Shown here one piece after another: positions 45,191 to 55,771 of a DNA stretch of 64,000 nucleotides. The DNA lies in contig MU130359.1 of the NCBI GenBank assembly GCA_015039465.1, positions 144,265 to 208,264 on the forward strand. The letters are read 5' to 3'. The stretch comes from Phlegmacium glaucopus (Eukaryota > Basidiomycota > Agaricomycetes > Agaricales > Cortinariaceae). The notes under the pieces are model-generated. The model did not search any database and was not told the origin of the DNA. It saw nothing but the letters and a program-made list of their open reading frames with translations. Made by a program: the position numbers and the translations under genes. Position 1 is the first letter of the stretch, and the number at the start of each line of letters is the position of its first letter.

Positions 45191-45526
45191 TAGGAGGAAA
45201 AATAAATTAATAAAAGGTAAAAGAATGACGCTAAGTGTACTTATTGAAGGTCGGATGATACTGGTATCAGTTGCCTGACGATGCGCGTGAATGTCAATGG
45301 TGGCATTACCTAATTACCTAATTCACTAACCCTTGTCTTGTTTTGGACCCGACCTGAAATCTGAAGGCTTGAAGGCCACTTGACCTTTATTTAAAAAAAA
45401 AACATGCTTGGGAACTGTAGATTGTCGACAAATGATATGTCATGCTTATCAGTGTTATTTCGCCCTTGCTTCCCTCAGCCCCCAACCCTCAGCCCCCAGT
45501 CTTTTTCTTGGCTACAATCATCTTGT

Positions 45527-47661
45527 ATGTCATTGAAAGTCCACCTGAGCTCTACAGCGCAACAATTTGACCCTCAGAAAATCAAGACGGAGGATCAAGA
45601 AGAAAATCAAATATGTAACACTGACAACTCGGTTTCCTCGCCCAATGAAAAAACTTTAGGCATGATCACCCTCGACAAAGAAGAGGGTTCTAAATTCCAG
45701 GAGGGTGGTACTCGAGGCTGGGCAACCGTAATAGGAGCGTAAGTGAATTCCATACCTGACCCTCTGTGTTTTAATCCGATTAGCTTACTCTTTGATAAAG
45801 AATCTTGATTCAATTCTGTGGTTTTGGGTAGGTCGTCCAAAATCGAGAGGTATACAAACGGCGTCACCCTCTCCTGTCGGTGTAGATATGCCAACTCTTT
45901 TGGAGTTTTTCAAGGTTTTTTTCCCGTTTATTTCTGTTCAACATTAAAAGAGTAAATTTCACTTTAGACTATTACACTCGTATCTACATCACAAACGAGT
46001 CTTCATCCACCATCGCGTGCGTATGCGCCGTCCAATGCAAACCATTTCAAATCAAATTAATGTGAAACACACTAAATAGATGGATTGGCAGCATCAATGC
46101 CTTTCTTATAATCATTAGTGGAATTTACGTGGGTGTGCTCTACGATCGTGGCTACTTGTAAGTCGACATTTAGGATTATTGAGGTATTAAGTCCGAGCTT
46201 ATATTTCGCAATAGCTACCATCTTCTATATGGAGGGTCATTTCTAGTCTCATTTTCGCTCTTTATGCTCACGCTAATAAAACCGGACCACTTTTATCAAG
46301 TGCGTTATAATCTCTTGCTGATTGGGAATGTATTTCTCACTACATCTGATCCCAGAACTTCCTTGCGCAGGGGGTTGGCTTTGGGCTAGGATCCGGCATG
46401 CTATTCGTTCCGAGTATTGCGGTGGTTTCACACTATTTCAAAAAGCAACAGACGTTGGCTATGTCCTTTGTAGCAGCCGGCTCTTCACTCGGTAGCTTGA
46501 TCCACCCCATCCTGCTAAACAACCTATTACCTCGTGTTGGATACGGCAAGACGACACTATTCAGTGCAGCCTTGGTTACATTCATACTTGTGATAGCTTG
46601 CATCCTCATGCGTCCTCCACTGCCTACTCCGACCTCAAGGCCCTCTATTATGAAATCGATATGCCAATTTTTTAAGGAATGGCCGTTTATTATGATTTCA
46701 GTAGCGCGAGTAACCTTTCTCGAGCTTGTCAACAGCATCACTGAATCGTATCTATTCTAGACGATTCTTCTTTATGATTGGATTTTATTATCCTTTTTTC
46801 TACCTCCAATTGGATGCCTCTAAGCATGGGATCAACGAGACGTTGACATTTTATGCGGTATAATTCATCTTTACTTTTGCTCCTCACTTGACAATACCTT
46901 TTTTTTTGTTCTAGCTGGTCATAATGAATGCCTCGAGCCTGGCGGGACGACTTTCACCTGGTTTTCTTGCTCGTTTTTTTGGTGTCGTGCACATGACCGT
47001 GGCTTCGGTTGTCTGTTGTGGTGCTCTAATATTAAGTATGGCAGCTATTGGAAACGTCACGAGCGTTGTGGTAATCGCAGTTTTGTACGGCTACCCTGCG
47101 GGAATATGTAAGTACGAAAACTATATGTGTATAGTTTCTGTATTTTCTCACTCGCTAGTCCCTCAGACATAGCCTTAGAAGGGCCTCTTATCGCCTTTCT
47201 TACACCTGACATATCTGAACTGGGGTAAGTGTGAACCCGATCGTTTACGTTTCCGTTTCCGTTCATTAAGTCTATTCATTTCAGCGCACGTCTAGGGATG
47301 GCTTATATATTATGTGGTCTGTCAAATCCACCAATGAAAGTAGAAAAGACAATTGACTTGGAGGATCCTTACCGTAACTAGCCTTTGGAGCCCTGATTGG
47401 TAATTTGAATTTTATTTCACATTCTTGAAATGATGCCTGTTCGACTCAGGTCCACCTATTCATGGAGCCGTCCTTTCTAGTAACTTCGTATGGTGGAGGC
47501 CAGCAATCGTCAGCGGCGTAAGTTTGCTCAACCCGGTTTCCCCAATGCCTTCTATATATTCTAAAATTCTGCGTCAGATATCCGCACTCATTGGCGGAGC
47601 CTGTTTCGGTTCGCTTTTTTTTCTCATAAAGGATATGAAAGAAAGCCAAGTTTTGGTATGA
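45527..47661 (+). CDS. Monocarboxylate-type MFS transporter, tandem copy 1
   Basis: Plasma-membrane 12-helix MFS protein of the monocarboxylate-transporter-like group. It starts MSLKVHLSSTAQQFDPQKIK with a hydrophilic tail, then GGTRGWATVIGA leading to TM1. Later exons give DYYTRIYITNESSSTIAWIG, INAFLIIISGIYVGVLYDRG, NFLAQGVGFGLGSGMLFVPS then AVVSHYFKKQQTLAMSFVAA, the family's central loop, and C-terminal helices ending IKDMKESQVLV. All junctions can be joined in frame with about a dozen short introns. One of them, after IMISVA near 46,709, has lost the GT donor seen in copy 2 and would need GC. The substrate is unknown, commonly short carboxylates in this group. Confidence 0.82.
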
Positions 47662-47803
47662 ACTATTTTTGAGCAGAGAAAGAGATTTAGTCATGGTCAT
47701 GGAATTATTGTAACGTGTTGACAATTTTTTTGAGCTACTGGGTACAAGGGATTTGTTTGCCAGACGGTGGCCAGCGCGTGATGAGATAGATTAGTCATTC
47801 GTG

Positions 47804-48114
47804 AGGATGACAATACCATCCTTCGGCTGCCTCACGGCAGCCGGAGTTCTAACTACCTAACCACCTACCTAAGACCGCGCAAAAAGGACATATACCTGAC
47901 CCTTAAGCCTACCACTAACCTGAGAAAAACCACTAACATGAACCCCTAACGCTAACCATGATCCTAACCAAATTACTAGCCCAACCCAAACCCCAGTGGC
48001 ACTTAACCGGCAGACTCGCCGGAGTATCAAAAATAAGTCGATGGCATCCAATTTGATAGGCGACACATCGTCACTTCGTGACGGTGTGTTGGGTGTCGAT
48101 TGTGGTCACTCCCG
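47804..48114. mobile_element. 311-bp insertion with 10-bp target duplication
   Basis: GTCATTCGTG stands on both sides (47,794-47,803 and 48,115-48,124). The corresponding place in the second duplicate (about 50,995-51,010) has a single GTCATTCATG, so that copy is the empty site. The insert has no coding capacity, contains short hairpins (CTGCCTCACGGCAG; GTCACTTCGTGAC) and a run of CCTAAC-like motifs. The 9-10-bp duplication suggests a Mutator-like non-autonomous element, but long terminal inverted repeats were not evident. Confidence 0.7.
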
Positions 48115-48300
48115 GTCATTCGTGGCGCTTTCATAAAACCAATGCCCACTTTCATCTCGACGAACCTTCCGTCCATCAGGGAACGCAATTTCTGGACACT
48201 GAGGAAATAGAATCCGCTACGTCGTGACTCGTGTCGAACATGAGTATATTATTATAACGAGGTGATTGACAGGTGTTTGGACTCCGAGAACCGGACAGCA

Positions 48301-51078
48301 AAGGCTTTATTTGCTGCGCAAACAATTACCGGCGGGGAAGGCTGTTTGTGGGGGCTAGGAGGAAAAATGAAGGGTAATTGGGTAAAGAATGATCCTAAGT
48401 GTACTTATTGAAGGTCGGATGATACTTGGATACTGGCCTGACGAGTTGTCACATTATTCAAGTTATCGGCGGCGATGACCTGAAGCTTGGAGACCACTTG
48501 ACCTTTCTTTTTAAAAAATCATGCTTGGGAATTGCAGATTGTCGACAAATGAAAATTATGCCAAAATGTCGTGCTTATCAGTGTCATTTCGCCCTTGCTT
48601 CAATGCTTGCCTTCAGCTCCCAACTCCCAGTCTTTTTCCTGGCTATAATCATCTTGGATGTCACTTCAAGTCCACCTGAGCCGCTCCTCAGCGCAACAAT
48701 TCGACCCTCAGAAAATCAAGACGGAGGATCGGGAAGAAAATCAAATATGTAATACTGATAACTTGATTCCCTCGCCCAACGAAAAAAGTTTAGGCATGAT
48801 CACCCTCGACAAAGAAGATGATTCTAAATTCCAGGAAGGTGGTACTCGAGGCTGGGCAACCGTAATCGGAGCGTGAGTGACCCTCTCCGTTTTAATCCGA
48901 TTAACTTACTCTTGGATACAGAACCTTGATTCAATTCTGTGGCTTAGGGTAGGTCGTCCGAAATCCAGAAATGTGGAAGCAGCGTCACTCTTTCTTGTTG
49001 GCGTAGATATGCCAACTCTTTTGGAGTTTTTCAGGGTTTTTTTCCCGTTTATTTTATTTTTGTTCAACATTAAAAGAGTAAATTTCACTTTAGACTATTA
49101 CACTCGTGTCTACATCACAAACGAGTCTTCATCCACCATCGCGTGCGTATGCGCCGTCCTATGCAAACCATTTCAAATCATATTAATATGAAACACAATA
49201 AATAGATGGATTGGCAGCATCAATACCTTTCTTATAGTCATTAGTGGAATTTACGTGGGTATGCTCTACGATCGTGGCTACTTGTAAGTCGACATTTAGG
49301 ATTACCATTGAGATATTAAGTCTGAGCTTATATTTCTGCAATAGCTACCACCTTCTATATGGAGGGTCATTTCTAGTCTCATTTTCGCTCTTTATGCTCA
49401 CGCTAATAAAACCGGACCACTTTTATCAAGTGCGTTATAATCTCTTGCTAATTGGAAATATATTTCTCACTGCATCCGATTCCAGAACTTCCTTGCGCAG
49501 GGGGTTGGCTTTGGGCTAGGCTCCGGCATGCTATACGTTCCGAGTGCTGCGGCGGTTTCACATTATTTCAAAAAGAGGCGGACGTTGGCTATGTCTTTTG
49601 TGGCAGCCGGCTCTTCACTCGGTACCTTGATCCACCCCATCCTGCTAAACAACCTATTTTCTCGGGTCGGATACGGCAAGACGACACTATTCAGTGCAGC
49701 CTTGGTCACATTCACACTTGTGATAGCGTGCATCCTCATGCGTCCTCCACTGCCTACTTCGAGGTCAAGGCCTCCTACTATGAAATCGATACGCCGGTTT
49801 TATAAGGAATGGCCATTTATTATGATTTCAGTAGGGTGAGTAATGTTTCTCGAGCTTGTTAACAGCATCACTGAATCGTATTTCTTCTAGACCATTATTC
49901 TTTGAGATTGGATTTTATTATCCTTTTTTCTACCTCCAATTGGATGCCTCTAAGCATGGGATTAACAAGACTTTGACATTTTATGCGGTATAATTCATCT
50001 TTTACTTTTGCTCCTCACTTGACAATACTTATTTTTTTTTGTTCTAGCTCGTCATAATGAACGCCTCGAGCCTGGCGGGACGTCTTTCACCCGGTTTTTT
50101 TCCTCGTTCTCTTGGTGTCGTGCACATGACCGTGGTTTCGGCTGTTTGTTGCGGTGCTCTGATATTAAGTATGGTAGCTATTGGAAACGTCACGAGCGTT
50201 GTGGTAATCGCAGTTTTGTATGGCTACGCTACGGGAATATGTAAGTAGCAAACTATAGGTGCATAACTTCTATGTTTTCTCACTCGCTAGTCCCTCAGAT
50301 GTAGCCTTAGAATGGCCGCTTATCGCATTTGTTACACCTGACATATCTGAACTGGGGTAAGCGTGACCCGATCGTTTACGTTTCCTTCATTCAATCTATC
50401 CTTTTTCAGCGCGCGTCTAGGGATGGCTTATATTTTTTGTGGTCTGTCAAGTTTACTGATGAAGGTAGAAAACACAACTGACGTGAAGAATCCTTACGAT
50501 TACCAGCCTTTGGAGCTCTGATTGGTGATTTTAATTCTATTTCGAATTCCTTGAATTCCTGAAATGGTAACTGTTTGACTCAGGTCCACCTATTCATGGA
50601 GCCCTCCTTTCTAGTGACTTCGTATGGTGGAGGCCAGCAATCGTCAGCGGCGTAAGTTTGTTTAACCCAGATTTTCCAAATGTTTTTCGTATATATTCTA
50701 AATGGCTGTGCCAGATATCCGCACTCATTGGCGCGGGCTGTTTCGGTTCACTTTTTTTTCTCATCAAGGATATGAAAGAAAGCCAAGTTTTGGTGTGAAC
50801 TACGCCAATCATAACTGCAGGCGCATCATCAACACTGCCCCAGTTCAACTGTTACTATCAGCCCTAGATTGATGGATTTTTGAGCAGAGAAAGAGGTTTA
50901 GTCATGGTCATGGAATTGTTGTAACGTGTTGACAATTTTTTAAGTTACTGAGTACAAGAGATTTGTTTGCCAGACGGTGCGTGATGAGATGGATTAGTCA
51001 TTCATGGCGCTTGCATAAAACCAATGCCCACTTTCATCTCGACGAGCCTTCCGTCCATCCGGGAACATAATTTCGCAG
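48301..51078 (+). repeat. Tandem direct duplication, right unit
   Basis: Second copy of the unit at 45,118-48,195. It lacks the 311-bp insertion but has about 65 extra bases just after the transporter stop (50,800-50,875) relative to the left unit. Introns remain alignable by eye, implying a recent duplication. Confidence 0.85.
48658..50798 (+). CDS. Monocarboxylate-type MFS transporter, tandem copy 2
   Basis: This is the partner of the gene at 45,527-47,661, with the same exon layout. It starts MSLQVHLSRSSAQQFDPQKI and includes GVGFGLGSGMLYVPSAAAV, KKRRTLAMSFVAAGSSLGT and PGFFPRSLGVVHMTVVSAV before ending KDMKESQVLV. The intron after IMISVG has a normal GTGAGT donor, and the following exon reads PLFFEIGFYYPFFYLQLDAS. 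Differences from copy 1 are mostly conservative, so both may be functional. If copy 1 is mis-spliced, this would be the only working one. The promoter region upstream is duplicated too, so regulation may be shared. Confidence 0.85.
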
Positions 51079-51154
51079 AGTTTTGGACAATTTGTTGCCC
51101 ACGAACCTGCCAGGCCAAGATGATTTTCCTGGAATGGAGCAGGCGTTTCCTTGT

Positions 51155-51740
51155 CTAAGCCGCCGTAATACTCGAAATAGATCCCTTCAAGATATGAAAA
51201 TTTCTGGAGGAGAGATGAGAGTGGGGATGGGCGCTGTAGCAGATCAAGATGTCAGCCAGATTTGTCGGAGTGGTCAAACAACTAGCGACGCACGAGATGT
51301 ATTCGAGGATCTTTGATAAAGAAACCGATGCTGGACAAGTAGTGGAAATGCTCAGCAAGGGATGTCAAAACATCATGCATGATGCTTTCTTCTGACATAC
51401 TGTCAAGGACAAGCTTAACGTAATCAATTTGGGATGGTCCTAACCAGAAAAGTGAATCCACTATGGTCTTAGCACTCCACCGTGCACCGACTGAGAATAC
51501 AGGGAATACGATCATCCTGTCGAGTAGCAAGTTGAAAGGTGCCAGAAGGTATACGGTTGGGGGGGATGAGTTCTGCGCCGCGAGCTTTTTGCAGATGGAG
51601 AATTGAGTGTCGTTTAGTTTAATTCCTGGGCCCCAGGAAGTGTCATGCATTTCGAGCACCTCCAGTTGGTCTTGGTTTAATAGCCAATCGCCTAACAGGA
51701 AGGATGGGATGTATAGGGTAGCGAGAGAAAATGTACATTG
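51155..51740 (-). other. Unassigned minus-strand coding-like segment
   Basis: A frame at 51,282-51,659 contains DTSWGPGIKLNDTQFSICKK, VYLLAPFNLLLDRMIVFPVF and SQIDYVKLVLDSMSEESIMH, which reads like real protein. A second frame at 51,155-51,358 may be its continuation after a frameshift. No family was recognised and flanking exons could not be joined. It lies just beyond the right end of the transporter duplication and is probably a gene fragment. Confidence 0.35.
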
Positions 51741-51870
51741 CCTAGGTGAAGGAGATAAAGATCAGTTTCGTGGAACAAGTTTACGGACGAACTTCAGAAC
51801 AGGAAGCGGGGTTTCATTTCGGGAGTTTGACAGTTTGTCACGAGTGACACTCAGTAAAAACGGAATTTTT

Positions 51871-52668
51871 ACATTAGTCAGACAAAGGTCATACAAAGTC
51901 ATGCCATAGTCGGACCTGCGCCATTGAAGACTAAAGTCTGACTTTCAATGTTCGACTATCGTATGACTACTGTAGGACTTTTTTAGTCCAAGAAGCCAAG
52001 CAATGACAGGGTTCTGCAGGGACAGAAACACCTGGGTCTCACGCTGTCAAACAAAAGTCAAGGGTTAAACACACATTAGTCAAACAATAGTCTTGCACTT
52101 GGTGCTAAAGTCGTCAAAGTCAAACATCAAGGTCTCACGCTGTGTAACAAAAGTCAAGCGTTAAACGCACATTAGTCAAACAATAGTCTTGCACTTGGTG
52201 ACAAAAGTCAAGCCTTAGACACACATTAGTCAAACAGGTCTTATGCTGTCAAACAAAAATCAAGCGCTAAACGCGCATTAGTCAAACAATAGTCAAACAA
52301 TAGTCTCGCACTTGGTGACAAAAGTCAAGCCTTAGACACACATTAGTCAAACAGGTCTCACGCTGTCAAACAAAAATCAAGCGTTAAACGCACATCAGTC
52401 AAACAATAGTCTTGCACTTAGTGACAAAAGTCAAGCCTTGACACACATTAGTCAAACAGGTCTCACATTGTCAAACAAAAGTCAAGCATTAAACATACAT
52501 TGGTCACACAATAGTCGCCAAAGTCGTCAAAAAGTCAACAGAAGTGCGATTGTCTTCATTTAGTCAAGCTAGGGGCATCAAAGTCACGCAAAAGTCAGAT
52601 AGAAGTCATGCAAAAGTCAGATAGAAGTCATGCAAAAGTCAGATAGAAGTCAGGTTGCAGTCAGGCAT
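51871..52668 (+). repeat. Array of AGTCA-bearing repeats
   Basis: AGTCA/AGTC motifs, nearly all in one orientation, recur every 10-20 bp. Within this is a higher-order unit starting GGTCTCACGCTGTCAAACA at about 52,035, 52,131, 52,237, 52,353 and 52,459 (spacing 96-116 bp), each containing CATTAGTCAAACAATAGTC and ACAAAAGTCAAGCCTTAGAC in part or whole. It is followed by three 22-bp units built on AAAAGTCAGATAGAAGTC (52,590-52,655). The left edge has short inverted repeats (CATTGAAG...CTTTCAATG, 51,921-51,950). The array ends 130 bp before the stop codon of the next gene and is non-coding. Confidence 0.85.
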
Positions 52669-52802
52669 AGAGAAGCAGCATATATGTATATTGACTATAT
52701 ACAGGGATCTAGCTCTCCTGATTATCCAAATACTACCTAGTGCTATTGATACATAAAGGGCTGGCTGCCCAAGGCTGTTGCGCACAAAAGGAGATCAAGT
52801 AA

Positions 52803-55771
52803 CTATTGGGCTGCCTTTGAAGATTTATTCTTTCGCTGAATAGGTATGAATAAAGTTGTACAAAGTGAAAGTAGAAGAATTACTTACCAAGGTAACAATT
52901 GCCAGGATCTCTTCCGACGAAGGAATTGGCACAGTAGCAGTATCAATAATAAATTGAATCAGGTCTATGGTGCGCAGAAAAGTATTAGTATGCAAACTTA
53001 TGGGGAGTAGAACTCATACCCTTCTTGGTTTTGGCATTAGTCGATGCGTTGTGAGAGTCAATCCAGGCCTTCAGATCAATTATTTGAAGGGATTTGTTCA
53101 TGAGGTCTCGTGTTTTGTCTATCGCCAAACTATCCAGAGCGGTACCGGAGCTTTCAATATTCAGGGTATTTGATGCAAGGTTGTTGGGAGCAGGAGGAGA
53201 GGAAGGAGAACTTGCAATTTGAGCAGCAGCTTCGGGCAACGGTGGTGCTGCATTTGGTGTACCAGATTTCGATGTCTTGCCCGTTTTGCTTGTGGGCTTC
53301 GGTCCCGTTTCAATTATTTTCTATGGTGTGCGTTACATTGAGAAAGGAATGAAGTTTATTAAAATCAATATTAAAAGACAATGTACCCCTCCTGCCGCAG
53401 TCCAGGATTCACGTAGTCACTCCACCATGTTGTTAAGGTACACATCGCTAAGAAAACTACTCGAGGTGATATTTCGCTCAAGGCAAATATGGTGAGCAAC
53501 TTTACATGTTCGGATGGTCGCTGCTAATAACTTGCATGCCATATCGACGCCTCCCACACAAGCCCAATCTCGGATCACATTTGTGATGGTCAAGCCACCA
53601 GCAGTGAATTGCCAGTGCCCCCAACATTGATTTGAATCATCTTCCTCAATCTCACTGGAGTTTGGATCCGCGGCTTCGATGCGGTTGAGGAATGTGGCGA
53701 CATTATCCGATGGTGTAGAAGACTTGAAGTCAGGCGAAGCCGCCATAGCATCAAGGAGGGCGATTGCGTGCGGAATGGGTGGCTGTTGGTTCAAGAATTC
53801 ATCTAGAATATGAAAAGTCGCCCTATCAGATGTTTTAATAAAAGTTCAGGGAAAATATGCTTACTGTGAAGTGCATTAACTGAAACCAATAATAAGAGAG
53901 TAAAATATAAAATGAATCTAGTAGTAATAGAGCAAACTTACAGTCGGCATAGACTCGTATGAATGTGATGTCAATATCAGTTGTAGACGAACCACCTGGA
54001 TTTGAGTTGCCAGCTACATTTTCTCTGTGTTGAGGAACCGCGTTATTGCCAATGTGAGGGCGGTTTATCTCGCTCTCAAGCGATGTAGCTGGTATCAGCA
54101 TCAGAAAAAAGATAACCTTGGCCTGGCTGGCTCTGGCTGCCCTGGCCAGCCCTGGCCAGCCCTGAACATCTTTGGCTAGGTTTAAAAATATGAAAAAAAT
54201 CTAACAAATCACAGAAATATTTATAGTACCCAATTCAAAAAAAAAGTAAACAATTACATAAGACAGATGCTGAGATATTCAAGATATTTAAATAGTTTAA
54301 AAATCTTGAATATCTCAGCATCTGTCTTATGTAATTGTTTACTTTTTTTGGAATTGGGTACTATAAATATTTCTGTGATTTGTTAGATTTTTTTCAGATT
54401 TTTAAACCTAGCCAAAGATGTTCAGGGCTGGCCAGGGCTGGCCAGGGCAGCCAGAGCCAGCCAGGCCAAGGTTATTTTTTTCTGATGAGGGTTTCTATAG
54501 ACAAAATATCATATGTTAATATATATATATACTGTTCGATGGCTTACCTTGGGCTTTCTTGATGAGTTGAACCAGGCGTTGCGCCCCCTTCTCTACCACA
54601 CGGGTTTTCAGTTGTTGTTGTGTCTTGGGCTTTGTATTGGTAGGAACGGCCTTGACTTTGGCTGCTGGTTTTGATTCGTGTCGCGCCTTGACTTTCTTCA
54701 CTTTCGTAGGATCTTCATTTGAACGAGGTGCTGGCCGCTTCTTCACGTTCAAGTCCACGTTGTCGCCGTTGTTGTCGTCATGATCGCCGTCATCAGGGAT
54801 GTCGTTTCCAAAGTCTTCACCTTCGGAAGAAGCAGGTTGTGCCTTTTTCTGCACCTTTTTCCCCGCTCATTTCATAGATGATCTTTCAGAAGTAAGGACT
54901 GTGCCGAGAACGTGTTCCGCCTTCCAATGCCCTGCACACAGCCCAACAAGTGGTCGGGCTTTCTCAAGGAAAGCAATGGCGTTATTCCATTCTTTTGTAT
55001 GATGGGTGCGGAAGTGCTTCTTGGTCACTGCATCAACATCAAGTTTGCGTAAGTAGGTGCCAATGGCAGATTTCGCTGACACCTTGATAATCTCCCAACT
55101 GACATGGGATACCATGCTGCCGTCTTCGTTACGAAGTGCTCTTTCCATGGGCGGGCGGGATACATTGGTGTTGTTCCCCGGAAAAACGATGCGGTCGGCC
55201 TGGGCGTCGGCAAGCGTCCAAAGTATTTCTTCCGGGTACTTCTCAGGTCTGTCACCTGGTTGTTCAGGACCTAGAGGAAAATCGGGGTCTATATTTGATA
55301 CCGAATCGCTGGGTGCAATTGTAGTAGCTCGAGATTGCAATTGTGAAATCCTGCATAGAACATCAGCAGACGTTTGGTGTTTAGGTAGGAAATGATATAC
55401 CGGGTGTGCGAAAGTCTCAACGTTTCTGCATCTGCTTGAGCAGTTCTCAGCTCATCCTTCAAAGTATCAATCTGGTCCTTCAACATATCGATTTGGTCCT
55501 TCAAAGCTGAAACCTGGGCTTCATGTTTGATAATAAGATCATGATAGCTCGTGATGGCCTGCTGCCGCCCCATTGTTGCTTGGTGTAGTTGTTGATAGAC
55601 TTGGAACAAGAGCTGTGAAGGATTGTTGGGGACGTCTCTGTCTGCGTTACTATTTCCATTTTGCATGTCGGATGAGTAGGGCCCAGAGCTATCGAAGTTG
55701 TAGTTGGCTTGGGGACCGGCCATGTTCCCGTTTCCGTTGTGCTGATCGGCATGTATGTTGAAGGGATACAT
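52803..55771 (-). pseudogene. Coiled-coil gene of unknown family with two in-frame TGA codons and an element in an exon
   Basis: The start MYPFNIHADQHNGNGNM leads to a heptad-like coiled coil (HEAQVSALKDQIDMLKDQID). Exon 2 has DFPLGPEQPGDRPEKYPEEI, SWEIIKVSAKSAIGTYLRKL and ARPLVGLCAGHWKAEHVL, then TGA at 54,867-54,869. The same frame continues into a Lys-rich stretch (VKKVKARHESKPAAKVKAV). A 389-bp foldback element then interrupts what would read ETLIPATSLESEINR. Next come PIPHAIALLDAMAASPDFKS and GHWQFTAGGLTITNVIRDWA, TGA at 53,417-53,419, LRESWTAAGG, and last exons ending SSEEILAIVTL and RKNKSSKAAQ. I do not recognise the family; it resembles proteins expanded in mushroom genomes. Exons are otherwise open, so inactivation seems recent. 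Confidence 0.6.
54099..54487. mobile_element. Foldback (MITE-like) element, family A copy 2
   Basis: Starts CATCAGAAAAAAGATAACC and ends GGTTATTTTTTTCTGATG. Almost the whole element is palindromic around about 54,293, with arms sharing CTGGCCAGCCCTGAACATC, then GGTTTAAAAATATG and ACAAATCACAGAAATATT with the copy at 2,066-2,589. It encodes nothing. It lies within the coiled-coil gene; removing it restores a plausible reading (ETLIPATS), so it appears to be in an exon. No clean target duplication was seen. Confidence 0.8.

Larger units (their letters stand above)
45118..48195 (+). repeat. Tandem direct duplication, left unit
   Basis: The stretch from the TTTATTTGCTGC block to the AATTTC after 48,180 is repeated head to tail at 48,301-51,078. 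Coding exons and introns are both nearly identical. The left unit contains one extra insertion (47,804-48,114). Confidence 0.85.

Noticed and set aside
47890..48000. Interstitial telomere
   Set aside because: The CCTAAC motifs are irregular, not tandem, and belong to a 311-bp insert bounded by a target duplication.
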